DNA from: Streptomyces mayonensis
Lineage (GTDB): Bacteria > Actinomycetota > Actinomycetes > Streptomycetales > Streptomycetaceae
Direction: 5' to 3'
NCBI RefSeq assembly: GCF_018982965.1
Contig: NZ_JACBYP010000010.1
Location: 54,160 to 118,159, forward strand
DNA: 64,000 nucleotides
Position 1 is the stretch's first letter. Each line of letters opens with the position of its first letter. This document shows positions 8,465 to 16,488 of this stretch, piece by piece. The position numbers were made by a program, and so were the translations under genes. The notes beneath the pieces are model-generated. The model ran no database searches, had not been told where the DNA came from, and saw only the letters and a list, made by a program, of their open reading frames with translations.

Positions 8465-9780
8465 CCGGCACGACGGGCGCCACGCACGGCACGACGGGTG
8501 GCACATCAGGTGCCGCGCACGGTCCGACCGGTGCCATCGACCCGACCGGCACCCCGGCCACCGCCTCCGACGCCACGGCCCCCCTCCACCTCGCCGTCGC
8601 GCTCGACGGTGCCGGCTGGCATCCGGCGGCCTGGCGCGAGGAAGGCGCCCGGCCCGGCGAGCTGCTCGACGCCGCTTACTGGGCCGACCTGGTCATCGAG
8701 GCCGAGCGCGGCCTGCTCGACTTCGTCACCTTCGAGGACGCGCTCGGCCTCCAGTCCGCCGCCTTCCACCTGCCCGACGACCGCACTGACCAGGTCAGAG
8801 GCAGCATGGACGCGGTGCTGCTCGCTGCTCACCTGGCCCCGCTGACCCAGCACATCGGCTTGGTCCCGACCACCAACGTCACCCACACCGAACCTTTCCA
8901 CGTCGCCATCGGCATCGCCACGCTCGACCACGCGAGCCGAGGCCGGGCCGGCTGGCGTCCGCAGATCGCGTCCCGGGCCGCCGACGCCGCGCACTTCGGG
9001 CGCCGCACCACACCTCAGCTCACCGAGGGAGACGTGACCGACCCGGAGTCGATCTCCCAACCGCTGCGCGCGCTCTTCGCGGAGGGCGCGGAAGTGGTGC
9101 AGGCAGCACGGTTGCTCTGGGACAGCTGGGAGGACGGAGCGGAGATACGGGACGCGGCGACGGGCCGCTTCCTCGACCGCGACAAGGTTCACCACATCGA
9201 CTTCCGAGGCGCGAACTTCAGCGTGAAGGGCCCGTCCATCACCCCGCGCACCCCCCAGGGTCAGCCGCTTGTGGTGAGCCTGGCGCATGCCACCACACCG
9301 TACGAGTTCGCCGCCCTCAGCTCCGATGTCGTCGCCATCACCCCGCACGACCGGGCGGGCACGGCGGCGACCCTCGCCCAGGTGGCCGAGGCGGTGGAAC
9401 GCATCGGCCGGGACGTGAGCGAGCGGCCCCTGCGCATCCTCGCGGACCTCATCGTCCTCCTAGATGACGAACCGGGCGCCGCCGCCCGGCGCAAGTCCCG
9501 CCTGGACGAGGTGGCCGGAGCCGAACTCACCTCGGACGCCGAGATCTTCACCGGCACCCCCGCCGAACTGGCCGACCTCCTCCTCGACCGGCACTCCACC
9601 GGCCTGGACGGCTTCCGCCTCCGCCCGGCCACGCTGCCGCACGACCTCACGGCCATCACCCGGAGCCTGGTCCCGGAACTCCAACGGCGCGGAGCGTTCC
9701 GTACGGAGTACGCGTCCACCACCCTGCGTGGCCACCTCGGCCTGGCACGCCCCGCCAGCCGCTACGCGAAGGCGGGTTGA
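8461..9780 (+). CDS. Second luciferase-like flavin monooxygenase
   Basis: The 439-residue product is an LLM-class oxidoreductase related to but distinct from its neighbour: LLDFVTFEDALGLQ, VPTTNVTHTEPFHVA and ASRGRAGWRPQIAS are the recognisable family blocks. The first ~47 residues are a low-complexity stretch rich in Thr, Gly, Ala and His that precedes the barrel at LHLAVALDG, so the mature fold may not need it. The ATG overlaps the stop of the first monooxygenase. Two adjacent different LLM enzymes suggest two consecutive oxidations or a pair of subunits. It is the last gene of the operon; the 168 bases that follow show no gene or clear terminator. Confidence 0.85.
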   Translation: MTGTTGATHGTTGGTSGAAHGPTGAIDPTGTPATASDATAPLHLAVALDGAGWHPAAWREEGARPGELLDAAYWADLVIEAERGLLDFVTFEDALGLQSAAFHLPDDRTDQVRGSMDAVLLAAHLAPLTQHIGLVPTTNVTHTEPFHVAIGIATLDHASRGRAGWRPQIASRAADAAHFGRRTTPQLTEGDVTDPESISQPLRALFAEGAEVVQAARLLWDSWEDGAEIRDAATGRFLDRDKVHHIDFRGANFSVKGPSITPRTPQGQPLVVSLAHATTPYEFAALSSDVVAITPHDRAGTAATLAQVAEAVERIGRDVSERPLRILADLIVLLDDEPGAAARRKSRLDEVAGAELTSDAEIFTGTPAELADLLLDRHSTGLDGFRLRPATLPHDLTAITRSLVPELQRRGAFRTEYASTTLRGHLGLARPASRYAKAG

Positions 9781-9948
9781 CAGGCGGCTGCAGACAGTCC
9801 GGGTCGCCCTGAAGGATGCTGGTGGACACGAATCGCGACAATACGGGCCGTCAGGTCCGGCTGTCGTTCCTCGGGTAGGTCCGCGGCTGCCGTCACTGCA
9901 GGTGTGAGGTCCGGCGCACCGAGTGGGAGAGTCAGGCTCCGGGCGCGG

Positions 9949-10875
9949 TCAGTTCCGCAGGACCGGAAAGACGACGCCGGTCAGCCGCTCGCTCTCGCGC
10001 CACAGCCAGGCCCCCAGGTCGGGGCCGTCGGCCCCGGCGGGCAGCCGGACCGGTTGGGGCGTGCCGGAGGTCTGGTCGCGTCCCGCCGGGCCGAGATAGG
10101 CCCCGTTGACGACCTCGGGATGGGTCGCGGCATACAGGGACGGCCAGGCCGCGCCGTCGGGGGAGCCCATCAGCGTGCGGGAGGCGAGAGCCATGAGCAG
10201 GCGCCCCGTCCGGCTGGTGGAGGTGTGGCGCTGCAGGTTGGTGACGGCCGAGCCCGGATGGACGGCCACAGCGCGGTGCGCAGTGCCGGCCAGGCGGCGG
10301 GCGAGTTCCTGGGTGAAGACGATGTTGGCGCGCTTGGACTTCGCGTACGCGCTCATCGGGCGGTAGCCGCTCTCACTCATCAGGTCTGTGAGATCACCGG
10401 AGCGCCAGGCGGCGGCGATGGCGCTGACCGTGACGACCCGGGCGGCCGCGGAGCGCTGCAGGGCAGGCATCAGGTGTGCGGTCAGCGCGAAATGGCCGAG
10501 GTGGTTGGTGCCCATCGTGAGTTCCAGTCCGTCGCGGGTCAGCCGTCGCTCCGGGACATCCATCACGCCGGCGTTGTTGACGAGGAGGTCGAGGGTCTCG
10601 CCCGCGGCGAGCGGCGCGGCCGCCTCGCGGATCGCGCCAAGGCTGCCGAGGTCGAGTTCCACCGTCTCCAGACGGGCGCCGGGCACGTCCGCGCGCAGGC
10701 GGCGGGCGGCATCCACCAGGGAGTCGGGGCGCCGCCCCGCGAGCAGGATGCGGGCACCGTGCTCCGCCAGCACCTGGGCGGTGCGGTAGCCGATGCCGCT
10801 GTTGGCGCCGGTGATCAGCGCGGTCCCGCCCAGGAGATCGGGGACGTCGACCGGGCTCCAGTGCGAATTCGGCAT
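9949..10875 (-). CDS. Short-chain dehydrogenase/reductase
   Basis: This 308-residue protein is a classical-to-extended SDR: TGANSGIG cofactor loop, NNAGVMD and the catalytic YAKSKRAN (Tyr-x3-Lys). The length and the HPGSAVTNLQ block resemble the retinol-dehydrogenase-like SDRs common in actinomycetes. I place the start at 10875 because AAGGAGTGGC lies directly ahead of that ATG; an upstream ATG at 10899 has no such site and lies within the operator. The gene is divergent from a TetR regulator and both share the spacer with two TGAAYGTTCA elements, so it is very probably the regulator's target. The substrate is unknown. Confidence 0.87.
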   Translation of the reverse strand: MPNSHWSPVDVPDLLGGTALITGANSGIGYRTAQVLAEHGARILLAGRRPDSLVDAARRLRADVPGARLETVELDLGSLGAIREAAAPLAAGETLDLLVNNAGVMDVPERRLTRDGLELTMGTNHLGHFALTAHLMPALQRSAAARVVTVSAIAAAWRSGDLTDLMSESGYRPMSAYAKSKRANIVFTQELARRLAGTAHRAVAVHPGSAVTNLQRHTSTSRTGRLLMALASRTLMGSPDGAAWPSLYAATHPEVVNGAYLGPAGRDQTSGTPQPVRLPAGADGPDLGAWLWRESERLTGVVFPVLRN

Positions 10876-10888
10876 GCCACTCCTTGAA

Positions 10889-10898
10889 TGAATGTTCA
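10889..10898. promoter_or_regulatory. TetR-type operator half-palindrome 1 (TGAATGTTCA)
   Basis: The decamer differs by one base from the perfect palindrome at 10939 and lies just upstream of the SDR start. A TetR gene begins 70 bases away in the divergent direction. Its role as an operator is inferred from symmetry, repetition and position. Confidence 0.6.
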
Positions 10899-10938
10899 TT
10901 TACTTCATCCTATGGAGGAGCCGGGCCGACTTGTCAAA

Positions 10939-10948
10939 TGAACGTTCA
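10939..10948. promoter_or_regulatory. TetR-type operator palindrome 2 (TGAACGTTCA)
   Basis: A perfect 10-bp palindrome, with flanking A/T-rich bases, located 20 bases before the TetR start. Its centre is 50 bp from the matching site near the SDR start, about five helical turns, which would suit two regulator dimers on one face of the DNA and autoregulation. Confidence 0.65.
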
Positions 10949-10967
10949 CTAAGGGAGGCTGGGGTGC

Positions 10968-11549
10968 ATGGCAACGCGTGACCCCGACCGTAAGCGCCGG
11001 CAGCTGATGGAAGCCGCCCTCGCCGAGTTCGCCGAGTTCGGTGTCTCCGGAGCCCGCGTGGACCGGCTCGCCAAGCGTGCGGGTATCAGCCCCGGCCTGG
11101 TGTACTCCTTCGCCGCCGGCAAGGAGGGCCTGTTCGAGGCCGTTTACGAGGCGGTCGCCGAGCAGACGGTGAACGCGGTCCCCCTCGATGCCGACGACCT
11201 GCCCGAGTACGCCGGCCGCCTGCACGACGCCGGGCAGCAGTACCCCCAGGTCATGCGCTTCCTCACCTGGTACGCGCTGGAAGGCACCGCACGGCCGGCG
11301 CCCGGCATCGTGGCCCGCTCGATGCACGACAAGATCACCGCTGTCGAGGCCGCCCAGCAACGCGGCAGCGTCCGGCGGGACAAGCCGGCCGCGGAGATCC
11401 TGGCGCTGGTCCTGACTCTCGCGAACATGTGGCAGCACCACACCGAGGACGTCAACTCCCTGGTCCCGCCCGCACAGCGGCGCGCAACGATCATTGACGC
11501 CGTACGCCGCCTCGTCACCCCGGACCGGCCCGGGGTTCATGGGTTGTGA
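10968..11549 (+). CDS. TetR/AcrR family transcriptional regulator
   Basis: A 193-residue TetR repressor. Residues 8-55 form the helix-turn-helix (LMEAALAEFAEFGVSGARVDRLAKRAGISPGLVYSF spans it) and the remainder is a ligand-binding domain with TetR_C-like FLTWYALEGTARP. GGGAGG lies nine bases before the ATG. It faces the SDR gene across a spacer with two matching palindromes, so it likely represses the SDR and itself in response to a small, possibly toxic, molecule. The ligand is unknown. It is convergent with the SUFU-domain gene, with 16 bases between stops. Confidence 0.9.
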   Translation: MATRDPDRKRRQLMEAALAEFAEFGVSGARVDRLAKRAGISPGLVYSFAAGKEGLFEAVYEAVAEQTVNAVPLDADDLPEYAGRLHDAGQQYPQVMRFLTWYALEGTARPAPGIVARSMHDKITAVEAAQQRGSVRRDKPAAEILALVLTLANMWQHHTEDVNSLVPPAQRRATIIDAVRRLVTPDRPGVHGL

Positions 11550-11565
11550 GTGGGCCGCCGATGCC

Positions 11566-12114
11566 TCAGACGACGGATTCGCGGGTGACGTCCAGCAGGT
11601 TGGGTTTCCTGTCCCAGAAGAGCTCGGCCACGGCGTCCATGCCCTTCTCCCGGACCAGGCCGGCCTCGCCAGAGGTGATCGGCAGGAGGGTGATGGTCTG
11701 AACCGTGATACCGCCGGACTCGTCCCGCAACAGGTCGAAGCCGTCCCGGAAGTACGGGCTCGGGCAGCCGAGGAGGGCCTGGATCCGCGTCCCGTTCACG
11801 AGGGGCCTGTCGTTTTCGACCACGAATCCGTACTGGACGAGCGAGTCCGGGCGTGCGAGCGTCCGCCGGGCCACGGAGTCGGTGAAGTGGCGCGCGATGT
11901 GACGCTGTTCCACCCGAAGGGTGCACGCCAGTTCAAAATTGGCCAGACAGGTGACGGGCTGAAAACGGAGCCCGTCGGTGACCACCGTGACCAGCGCCGG
12001 CTCCTCCATACGGAACTCCAGCAGGGCGCATTCCCGGTCCGGGGCATCCTCACGGTCCGCCACCTGCCCCAGGTGGCGCCTCAGATGTTCCGTGTAGTCG
12101 TCCGCCTCCGCCAC
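11566..12114 (-). CDS. Suppressor-of-fused (SUFU) domain protein
   Basis: The C-terminal half reads ITVQTITLLPITSGEAGLV and then REKGMDAVAELF, matching the end of the bacterial SUFU domain, where a conserved hydrophobic strand precedes an E-A-x-x-A-R-E-x-G helix. The domain covers most of the 182 residues. The GTG at 12114 is preferred because AAGGGG lies nine bases ahead; GTG codons at 12123 and 12135 are alternatives, and the open frame upstream is arginine/proline-rich noise. Bacterial SUFU proteins often act as immunity factors to toxins or are of unknown function. No toxin gene is adjacent, so I assign no function. Confidence 0.7.
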   Translation of the reverse strand: MAEADDYTEHLRRHLGQVADREDAPDRECALLEFRMEEPALVTVVTDGLRFQPVTCLANFELACTLRVEQRHIARHFTDSVARRTLARPDSLVQYGFVVENDRPLVNGTRIQALLGCPSPYFRDGFDLLRDESGGITVQTITLLPITSGEAGLVREKGMDAVAELFWDRKPNLLDVTRESVV

Positions 12115-12135
12115 GTGTGCCACCCCTTCGCTCAC

Positions 12136-12169
12136 CACACCGAGACGTTCCGCACACCGAGACGTTCCG
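12136..12169. repeat. Two perfect tandem copies of a 17-bp unit
   Basis: The unit CACACCGAGACGTTCCG occurs twice without a gap just upstream of the SUFU gene, where its promoter should lie. Tandem operator use or a simple slippage duplication are both possible. Confidence 0.9.
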
Positions 12170-12398
12170 CCTCCCGGGCCGCCTCCGATGCCGGCGGCCC
12201 GGAAGCCTTGCCGCGTGCGGCCAGGATACGCAGCAGCCGACGGCCACTCTCCCGGTGGAGGACCGGGTGCGGGCCGAGGCCGGCCGCGGTGCTGCCGGCG
12301 GAGCCTGGCGGGCACCGGCCGGAACAGCCGGGACCGCGGGGTCGGCCGGGCTTCCCGGACCGAGACGGTGGTTGACCCGCCGCCCGGAGTGGGATTGC

Positions 12399-12995
12399 AT
12401 GCCCTGCATGTCTGAGGGAGCGCGGAAGCCGCCGGATCCTGTTCTGTTCTTCGCCACGCAGGACGAGTGGGAGAAGTGGCTGGACGAGCACCACGAGGAC
12501 GCGACGGGGGTCTGGTTCCAGATCCCCCGGGTCGGCGCGGGCATCGACGGGGTCGACTACGCGCACGCGCTGGAGTCGGCCTTGTGCTACGGCTGGATCG
12601 ACGGGCAGAAGAAGAAGCTGGACGAGCAGCACTGGCTGCAACGCTTCACCCCTCGCCGCTCCGGAAGCAAGTGGTCGAAGGTGAACCGGGAGAAGGCCGT
12701 CGCACTGATCGACAGCGGCCGGATGCGGCCGGCGGGGCAGCGCGAGGTCGACAAGGCGAAGGCCGACGGCCGCTGGGACGCCGCCTACGCGTCGCAGAGC
12801 AGGGCGACCGTGCCCGACGACCTCCGCGCCGCCCTGGACGCCGAGCCCGGGGCGGCCGCCTTCTTCGATACCCTCGACAGCCGCAACCGCTACGCGATCC
12901 TGTACCGCGTCGAGGACGCGAAGAAGGCCGAGACGCGGGCCGCCCGCATCGAGAAGTTCGTCGAAATGCTGGCGCAGGGGAAGAAGTTGCGCTGA
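12399..12995 (+). CDS. YdeI/OmpD-associated family protein
   Basis: The 198-residue product has the family signature: FFATQDEWEKWLDEHH at the start, VWFQIPR, ALCYGWIDGQKKKLD near residues 60-75, and the helical C-terminus RNRYAILYRVEDAKKAETRAARIEKFVEML. Members are small cytosolic proteins, also called bacteriocin-protection or YdeI proteins, without a firmly established biochemical role. ATG 12399 has GGAG nine bases upstream; ATG 12408 is an alternative start. The gene stands alone and is convergent with tctA. Confidence 0.85.
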   Translation: MPCMSEGARKPPDPVLFFATQDEWEKWLDEHHEDATGVWFQIPRVGAGIDGVDYAHALESALCYGWIDGQKKKLDEQHWLQRFTPRRSGSKWSKVNREKAVALIDSGRMRPAGQREVDKAKADGRWDAAYASQSRATVPDDLRAALDAEPGAAAFFDTLDSRNRYAILYRVEDAKKAETRAARIEKFVEMLAQGKKLR

Positions 12996-13067
12996 GCCCG
13001 CCCCGCCCCGGGTCCCGATGGCCGCGATCGCCGGCGGACGGGGCCCGGGGGCCGGGGGCTCGGGGGA

Positions 13068-14567
13068 TCAGGCGTCGGCGCGTGAACGCCCCCGGACCAC
13101 CAGGCGCTTGAGCAGCGGCCAGACCAGCAACAGTGCGATCACCGCGTACACCGTCACCGAGAACGGCGTGTTGACCAGGCCCGACACGCTGCCGTCGCTG
13201 ATCTGCAGGGCGCGGCGCAGCTGTTGCTCCGCGTTCGGGCCGAGGATCACACCGATCACGGCAGGCAGGATGGGCAGGCCGTAGCGGCGCATCCCGAAGC
13301 CGATGAGTCCGATGACGAGCAGGATCACCAGGTCGACGACCTCGCCGCCGACGGCGTACGCACCGACCGCCGCGAAGAACATGATCCCGGCGTACAGGTA
13401 CGGCCGCGGGATCCGCAGCAGCTTGGCCCACACCGGCGCCAGCGGCAGGTTCAGCGCGAGCAGCAGCACCATGCCGACGAAGAGCGACGCGATCAGGCCC
13501 CAGACCAGCTCGGGTTCGCGTTCGAAGAGCAGCGGTCCCGGCTGGATGCCGTACTGCTGGAAGGCGGCCAGCATGACCGCGGCGACCGCCGTGGTCGGCA
13601 GCCCCAGGGTCAGCATCGACACCAGCGTGCCCGCGGCCGAGGCCGACGCCGCCGACTCGGGACCGGCCACGCCCTCGATGGCACCCTTGCCCCACTCGTC
13701 CTTGTGCTTGGACAGCCGCTTCTCCGTGACGTACGACAGGAAGGTCGGGATCTCCGCGCCGCCCGCCGGGATCGCGCCGAACGGGAAGCCGATGAACGGG
13801 CCGCGCAGCCACGACTTCCAGGTCCGCTTCACATCCGCGCGGCCGAGCCAGGGCCGGCCCACCGGAATCGGCTCGGCCCCGCCGCGCCGCAGGTGGGCCG
13901 CCACCCACAGCGCCTCGCCGATCGCGAACAGGCCGACCGCGACGATCACCACGTCCACGCCGTCGGCGAGTTGCAGCGAACCGAAGGTCAGCCGCTGCTG
14001 GCCCGTCATCTGGTCCAGGCCCACCAGGCCGATCGTCAGACCGATCAGCAGCGAGGCCAGCCCGCGGACCCGGGACGAACCCAGCACCGACGTCACGGCG
14101 ATGAACGCCAGCACCATGATGGCGAAGTAGTCCGGCGCGCCGATGTCCACGGCCAGGTCGGCGACCGTCGGCGCCAGCGCCACCAGCAGGATCGTGCCGA
14201 TCATGCCGCCCGCGAAGTGACCGATGGCCGCGGCCGCCAGGGCCTGCGCGCCGCGCCCCGCCTTGGCCATGGGGTTGCCCTCCATGGCCGCGACCACCGC
14301 GGCGCTCTCACCGGGCGTGTTCAGCAGGATGGAGGTGGTCGAACCGCCGAACATCGCGCCGTAGTAGATGCCCGCGAACATGATGAACGCGGCGACCGGG
14401 TCAAGGCCGTACGTCACCGGCAGCAGCAGCGCCACCGCCATCGCCGGGCCGATGCCGGGCAGTACGCCGATGGCCGTGCCGAGCAGTACGCCGAGGGCCG
14501 CCCACAGAAGGTTGACCGGGGTCAGGGCCGTCCCGAACCCGTCCATGAGGGAGTTGAGGGCGTTCAT
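13068..14567 (-). CDS. tctA: Tripartite tricarboxylate transporter, large permease TctA
   Basis: The 499-residue membrane protein is TctA: the start [17 protein letters not shown], then [21 protein letters not shown] and [25 protein letters not shown] near residues 60-90, which are near-invariant in the family, with about eleven predicted hydrophobic segments. It forms the channel of a sodium- or proton-driven carboxylate importer together with TctB and the binding protein TctC. It is the last gene of the tctCBA operon, one base after tctB. The cargo cannot be told from sequence; citrate, other tricarboxylates and aromatic acids are all known for the family. Confidence 0.95.
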   Translation of the reverse strand: MNALNSLMDGFGTALTPVNLLWAALGVLLGTAIGVLPGIGPAMAVALLLPVTYGLDPVAAFIMFAGIYYGAMFGGSTTSILLNTPGESAAVVAAMEGNPMAKAGRGAQALAAAAIGHFAGGMIGTILLVALAPTVADLAVDIGAPDYFAIMVLAFIAVTSVLGSSRVRGLASLLIGLTIGLVGLDQMTGQQRLTFGSLQLADGVDVVIVAVGLFAIGEALWVAAHLRRGGAEPIPVGRPWLGRADVKRTWKSWLRGPFIGFPFGAIPAGGAEIPTFLSYVTEKRLSKHKDEWGKGAIEGVAGPESAASASAAGTLVSMLTLGLPTTAVAAVMLAAFQQYGIQPGPLLFEREPELVWGLIASLFVGMVLLLALNLPLAPVWAKLLRIPRPYLYAGIMFFAAVGAYAVGGEVVDLVILLVIGLIGFGMRRYGLPILPAVIGVILGPNAEQQLRRALQISDGSVSGLVNTPFSVTVYAVIALLLVWPLLKRLVVRGRSRADA

Positions 14568-14568
14568 G

Positions 14569-15213
14569 TCAGAGCACTCCCATCAGCGGACCGCCGGGCA
14601 GCGGCACGCCGAGCAGCTTGTCGAAGAGGACGTAGGTGAGCAGGGACAGCACCGCGGCGATCAGCGGATCGCGGTCCACGCGGCGGCTGCCGAGGGCGAA
14701 CGCGGCACCCCAGAAGAGCAGCGCCCCCGCGACCGGGAAACCGGCCGGCTCGATGAGGGCCGCGGTGCCGAGGAAGATCCCGGAGAGCAGCAGCACGGTG
14801 CGCCAGTCGGCCGGTTCGGACAGGTCGACGTCCTCACCGCCCTCGGCCTCGCCGCGGCCGCCGCGCAGCACGTCGACGGCGAGCAGCGCCGCGATCACGA
14901 GCAGGCCGGCGCCGACGACGACCGGCACGGTCCTGGGGCCCACCGGACCGCGCTGGGTGATGTCGACGTCCATGGTGAGCGCGTCGGTCAGTACCAGCAC
15001 ACCCAGCACCAGCAGCAGGACGCACACGCCGAGTTCGGAGTGCTCGCGCAGCCACGAGCGCTTCCCGGCCGAAGAGGCGGCCGCAGCGGCGCCCGCGGTG
15101 GCGGCGCCGGTGGTGGCGGCGCCCGTGGTGGTGGAGCCCGTGTCAGTGGACTCCGCGGTGGAGGGGTCCGGCGCGGGGTCGGGAGCGGCGGAGGAGCCGT
15201 TCGGCGTCGTCAC
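14569..15213 (-). CDS. tctB: Tripartite tricarboxylate transporter, small permease TctB
   Basis: A 214-residue protein with four hydrophobic segments (from [19 protein letters not shown] near residue 62), matching the poorly conserved TctB subunit in length, topology and position between TctC and TctA. The first ~50 residues are a cytosolic low-complexity Thr/Ala/Gly stretch with repeated TGAA and TTG units and no counterpart in typical TctB, probably a local repeat expansion. The GTG start overlaps the tctC stop as GTGA, indicating coupled translation. Confidence 0.88.
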   Translation of the reverse strand: MTTPNGSSAAPDPAPDPSTAESTDTGSTTTGAATTGAATAGAAAAASSAGKRSWLREHSELGVCVLLLVLGVLVLTDALTMDVDITQRGPVGPRTVPVVVGAGLLVIAALLAVDVLRGGRGEAEGGEDVDLSEPADWRTVLLLSGIFLGTAALIEPAGFPVAGALLFWGAAFALGSRRVDRDPLIAAVLSLLTYVLFDKLLGVPLPGGPLMGVL

Positions 15214-16196
15214 AGGCCCAGCTCCTTCAGCACCGACACCACGCGCTCGTCCTGGGCGTCCAGGAAGTCGCCGAACTTCTCACCGGTCAGGAACGCGTCG
15301 TCCCAGCCGTTCTGGTCCATGGACTTCTTCCATTCGGGCGAGTCGTGCAGTTCCTGGAACAGACGCGTGAGCTTGTTGCGCTGCGCCTCGGACAGGCCGG
15401 GCGGGGCGACGATGCCGCGCCAGTTGGTGAAGTTCACGTCGTACCCGGACTCCTTGAGCGTCGGCGCCTCCTCGAGGTCGTCCACCCGCTCCGGGCCGGT
15501 CACCGCGAGCACCCTCAGCTCACCGGCCTTGATCTGGTCCAGGTACTCGCCGACGCCGGAGACGCCGAAGCCGACCTTGTTGCCGAGGATCGACGCGAGC
15601 AGTTCGCCGCCGCCGTCGAAGGGGATGTAGTTGACGGACTTCGGGGCGATCCCCGCGGCCTGCGCCATCAGCATCGGCGCGAGGTGGTCAGGGCCGCCCG
15701 GGGACGAGCCACCGCCCACCGGGATCTTGCCGGGGTTCTTCTTCCAGGCGCCGATCAGCTCGTCGATCGTCTTGTACGGCGAGTCCTTGGCGACCACGAC
15801 GACGTCCTGCTCCTCGGTGAGCCGCGCGATCGGCGTGGTGTCGCCGAGGGTCTTGGGCGCGTGGTTGGAGCGGACGGCGCCGACGACGCCCAGGCCCATG
15901 GACATGGCGAGCTTGCCGTTCCCGTGCTCGCTCACCAGCCGGCTCAGGCCCACCGTGCCCCCCGCGCCCGGCAGGTTGAACACCTCGATGCTGTGGGTGA
16001 GTTCGGCGTCCTCGGCGTTCTTCGCGGCCGTGCGGGCGGTGATGTCGTAGCCGCCGCCGGGCGTGTTGGGGACCATGAAGCGCAGGCCCGGGATCCGGGT
16101 GCCGGAGTCGGAGTCGTCGCCGGAGGAGAGCAACGGCGGTCCCGCCAGCACGAGCACGGCGGCCCCGAGCAGGGCAAGGGGGGTGCGCAGGCGCAC
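15210..16196 (-). CDS. tctC: Tripartite tricarboxylate transporter substrate-binding protein TctC
   Basis: The 328-residue product begins with a signal peptide (RLRTPLALLGAAVLVLAG) and continues with the Bug/TctC fold: MVPNTPGGGYDITAR, FNLPGAGGTVGLSRL, and VGGGSSPGGPDHLAPMLMAQ, where the small-residue loops bind the carboxylate. No lipobox cysteine is present, so it would be secreted or tethered by its signal segment. The GTG at 16196 is chosen because AGGTGG lies eight bases upstream and the signal peptide begins there. It is first in the tctCBA operon and divergent from a two-component system that presumably senses the same carboxylate. Confidence 0.92.
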   Translation of the reverse strand: MRLRTPLALLGAAVLVLAGPPLLSSGDDSDSGTRIPGLRFMVPNTPGGGYDITARTAAKNAEDAELTHSIEVFNLPGAGGTVGLSRLVSEHGNGKLAMSMGLGVVGAVRSNHAPKTLGDTTPIARLTEEQDVVVVAKDSPYKTIDELIGAWKKNPGKIPVGGGSSPGGPDHLAPMLMAQAAGIAPKSVNYIPFDGGGELLASILGNKVGFGVSGVGEYLDQIKAGELRVLAVTGPERVDDLEEAPTLKESGYDVNFTNWRGIVAPPGLSEAQRNKLTRLFQELHDSPEWKKSMDQNGWDDAFLTGEKFGDFLDAQDERVVSVLKELGL

Positions 16197-16301
16197 GTAT
16201 GACACCACCTGTCGGTTGGGTAGAGCGGTCGGGGAGAGGGCTGCGGAGAGCCCCGTGGTGGGTGACGTGGGCCACATGGTGCCCGCGAGTCCGTCGTCTG
16301 T

Positions 16302-16323
16302 CTTCCTTGCGGAACCAAGGAAG
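16302..16323. promoter_or_regulatory. Inverted repeat CTTCCTT-N8-AAGGAAG between tctC and the two-component genes
   Basis: Seven-base perfect arms separated by eight bases lie in the 292-bp divergent spacer, 106 bases upstream of tctC. This is a reasonable place for the CitB-type regulator to bind. The assignment is by position and symmetry only. Confidence 0.4.
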
Positions 16324-16488
16324 GTTGTGTTCATTGCGGTCGGCGCGGCGTCGCCGACTGATCGCCGGTTCATTGCGAAGAAGGCACATCTCTTTCCTTC
16401 GCCGCAGGTGAGGGACATCATGGCGACCCGGCACCCCCACCGGTAGCCCCTGCCTTCGCCCCCTGAGTGAACCGAGATCGAGTCCGCC

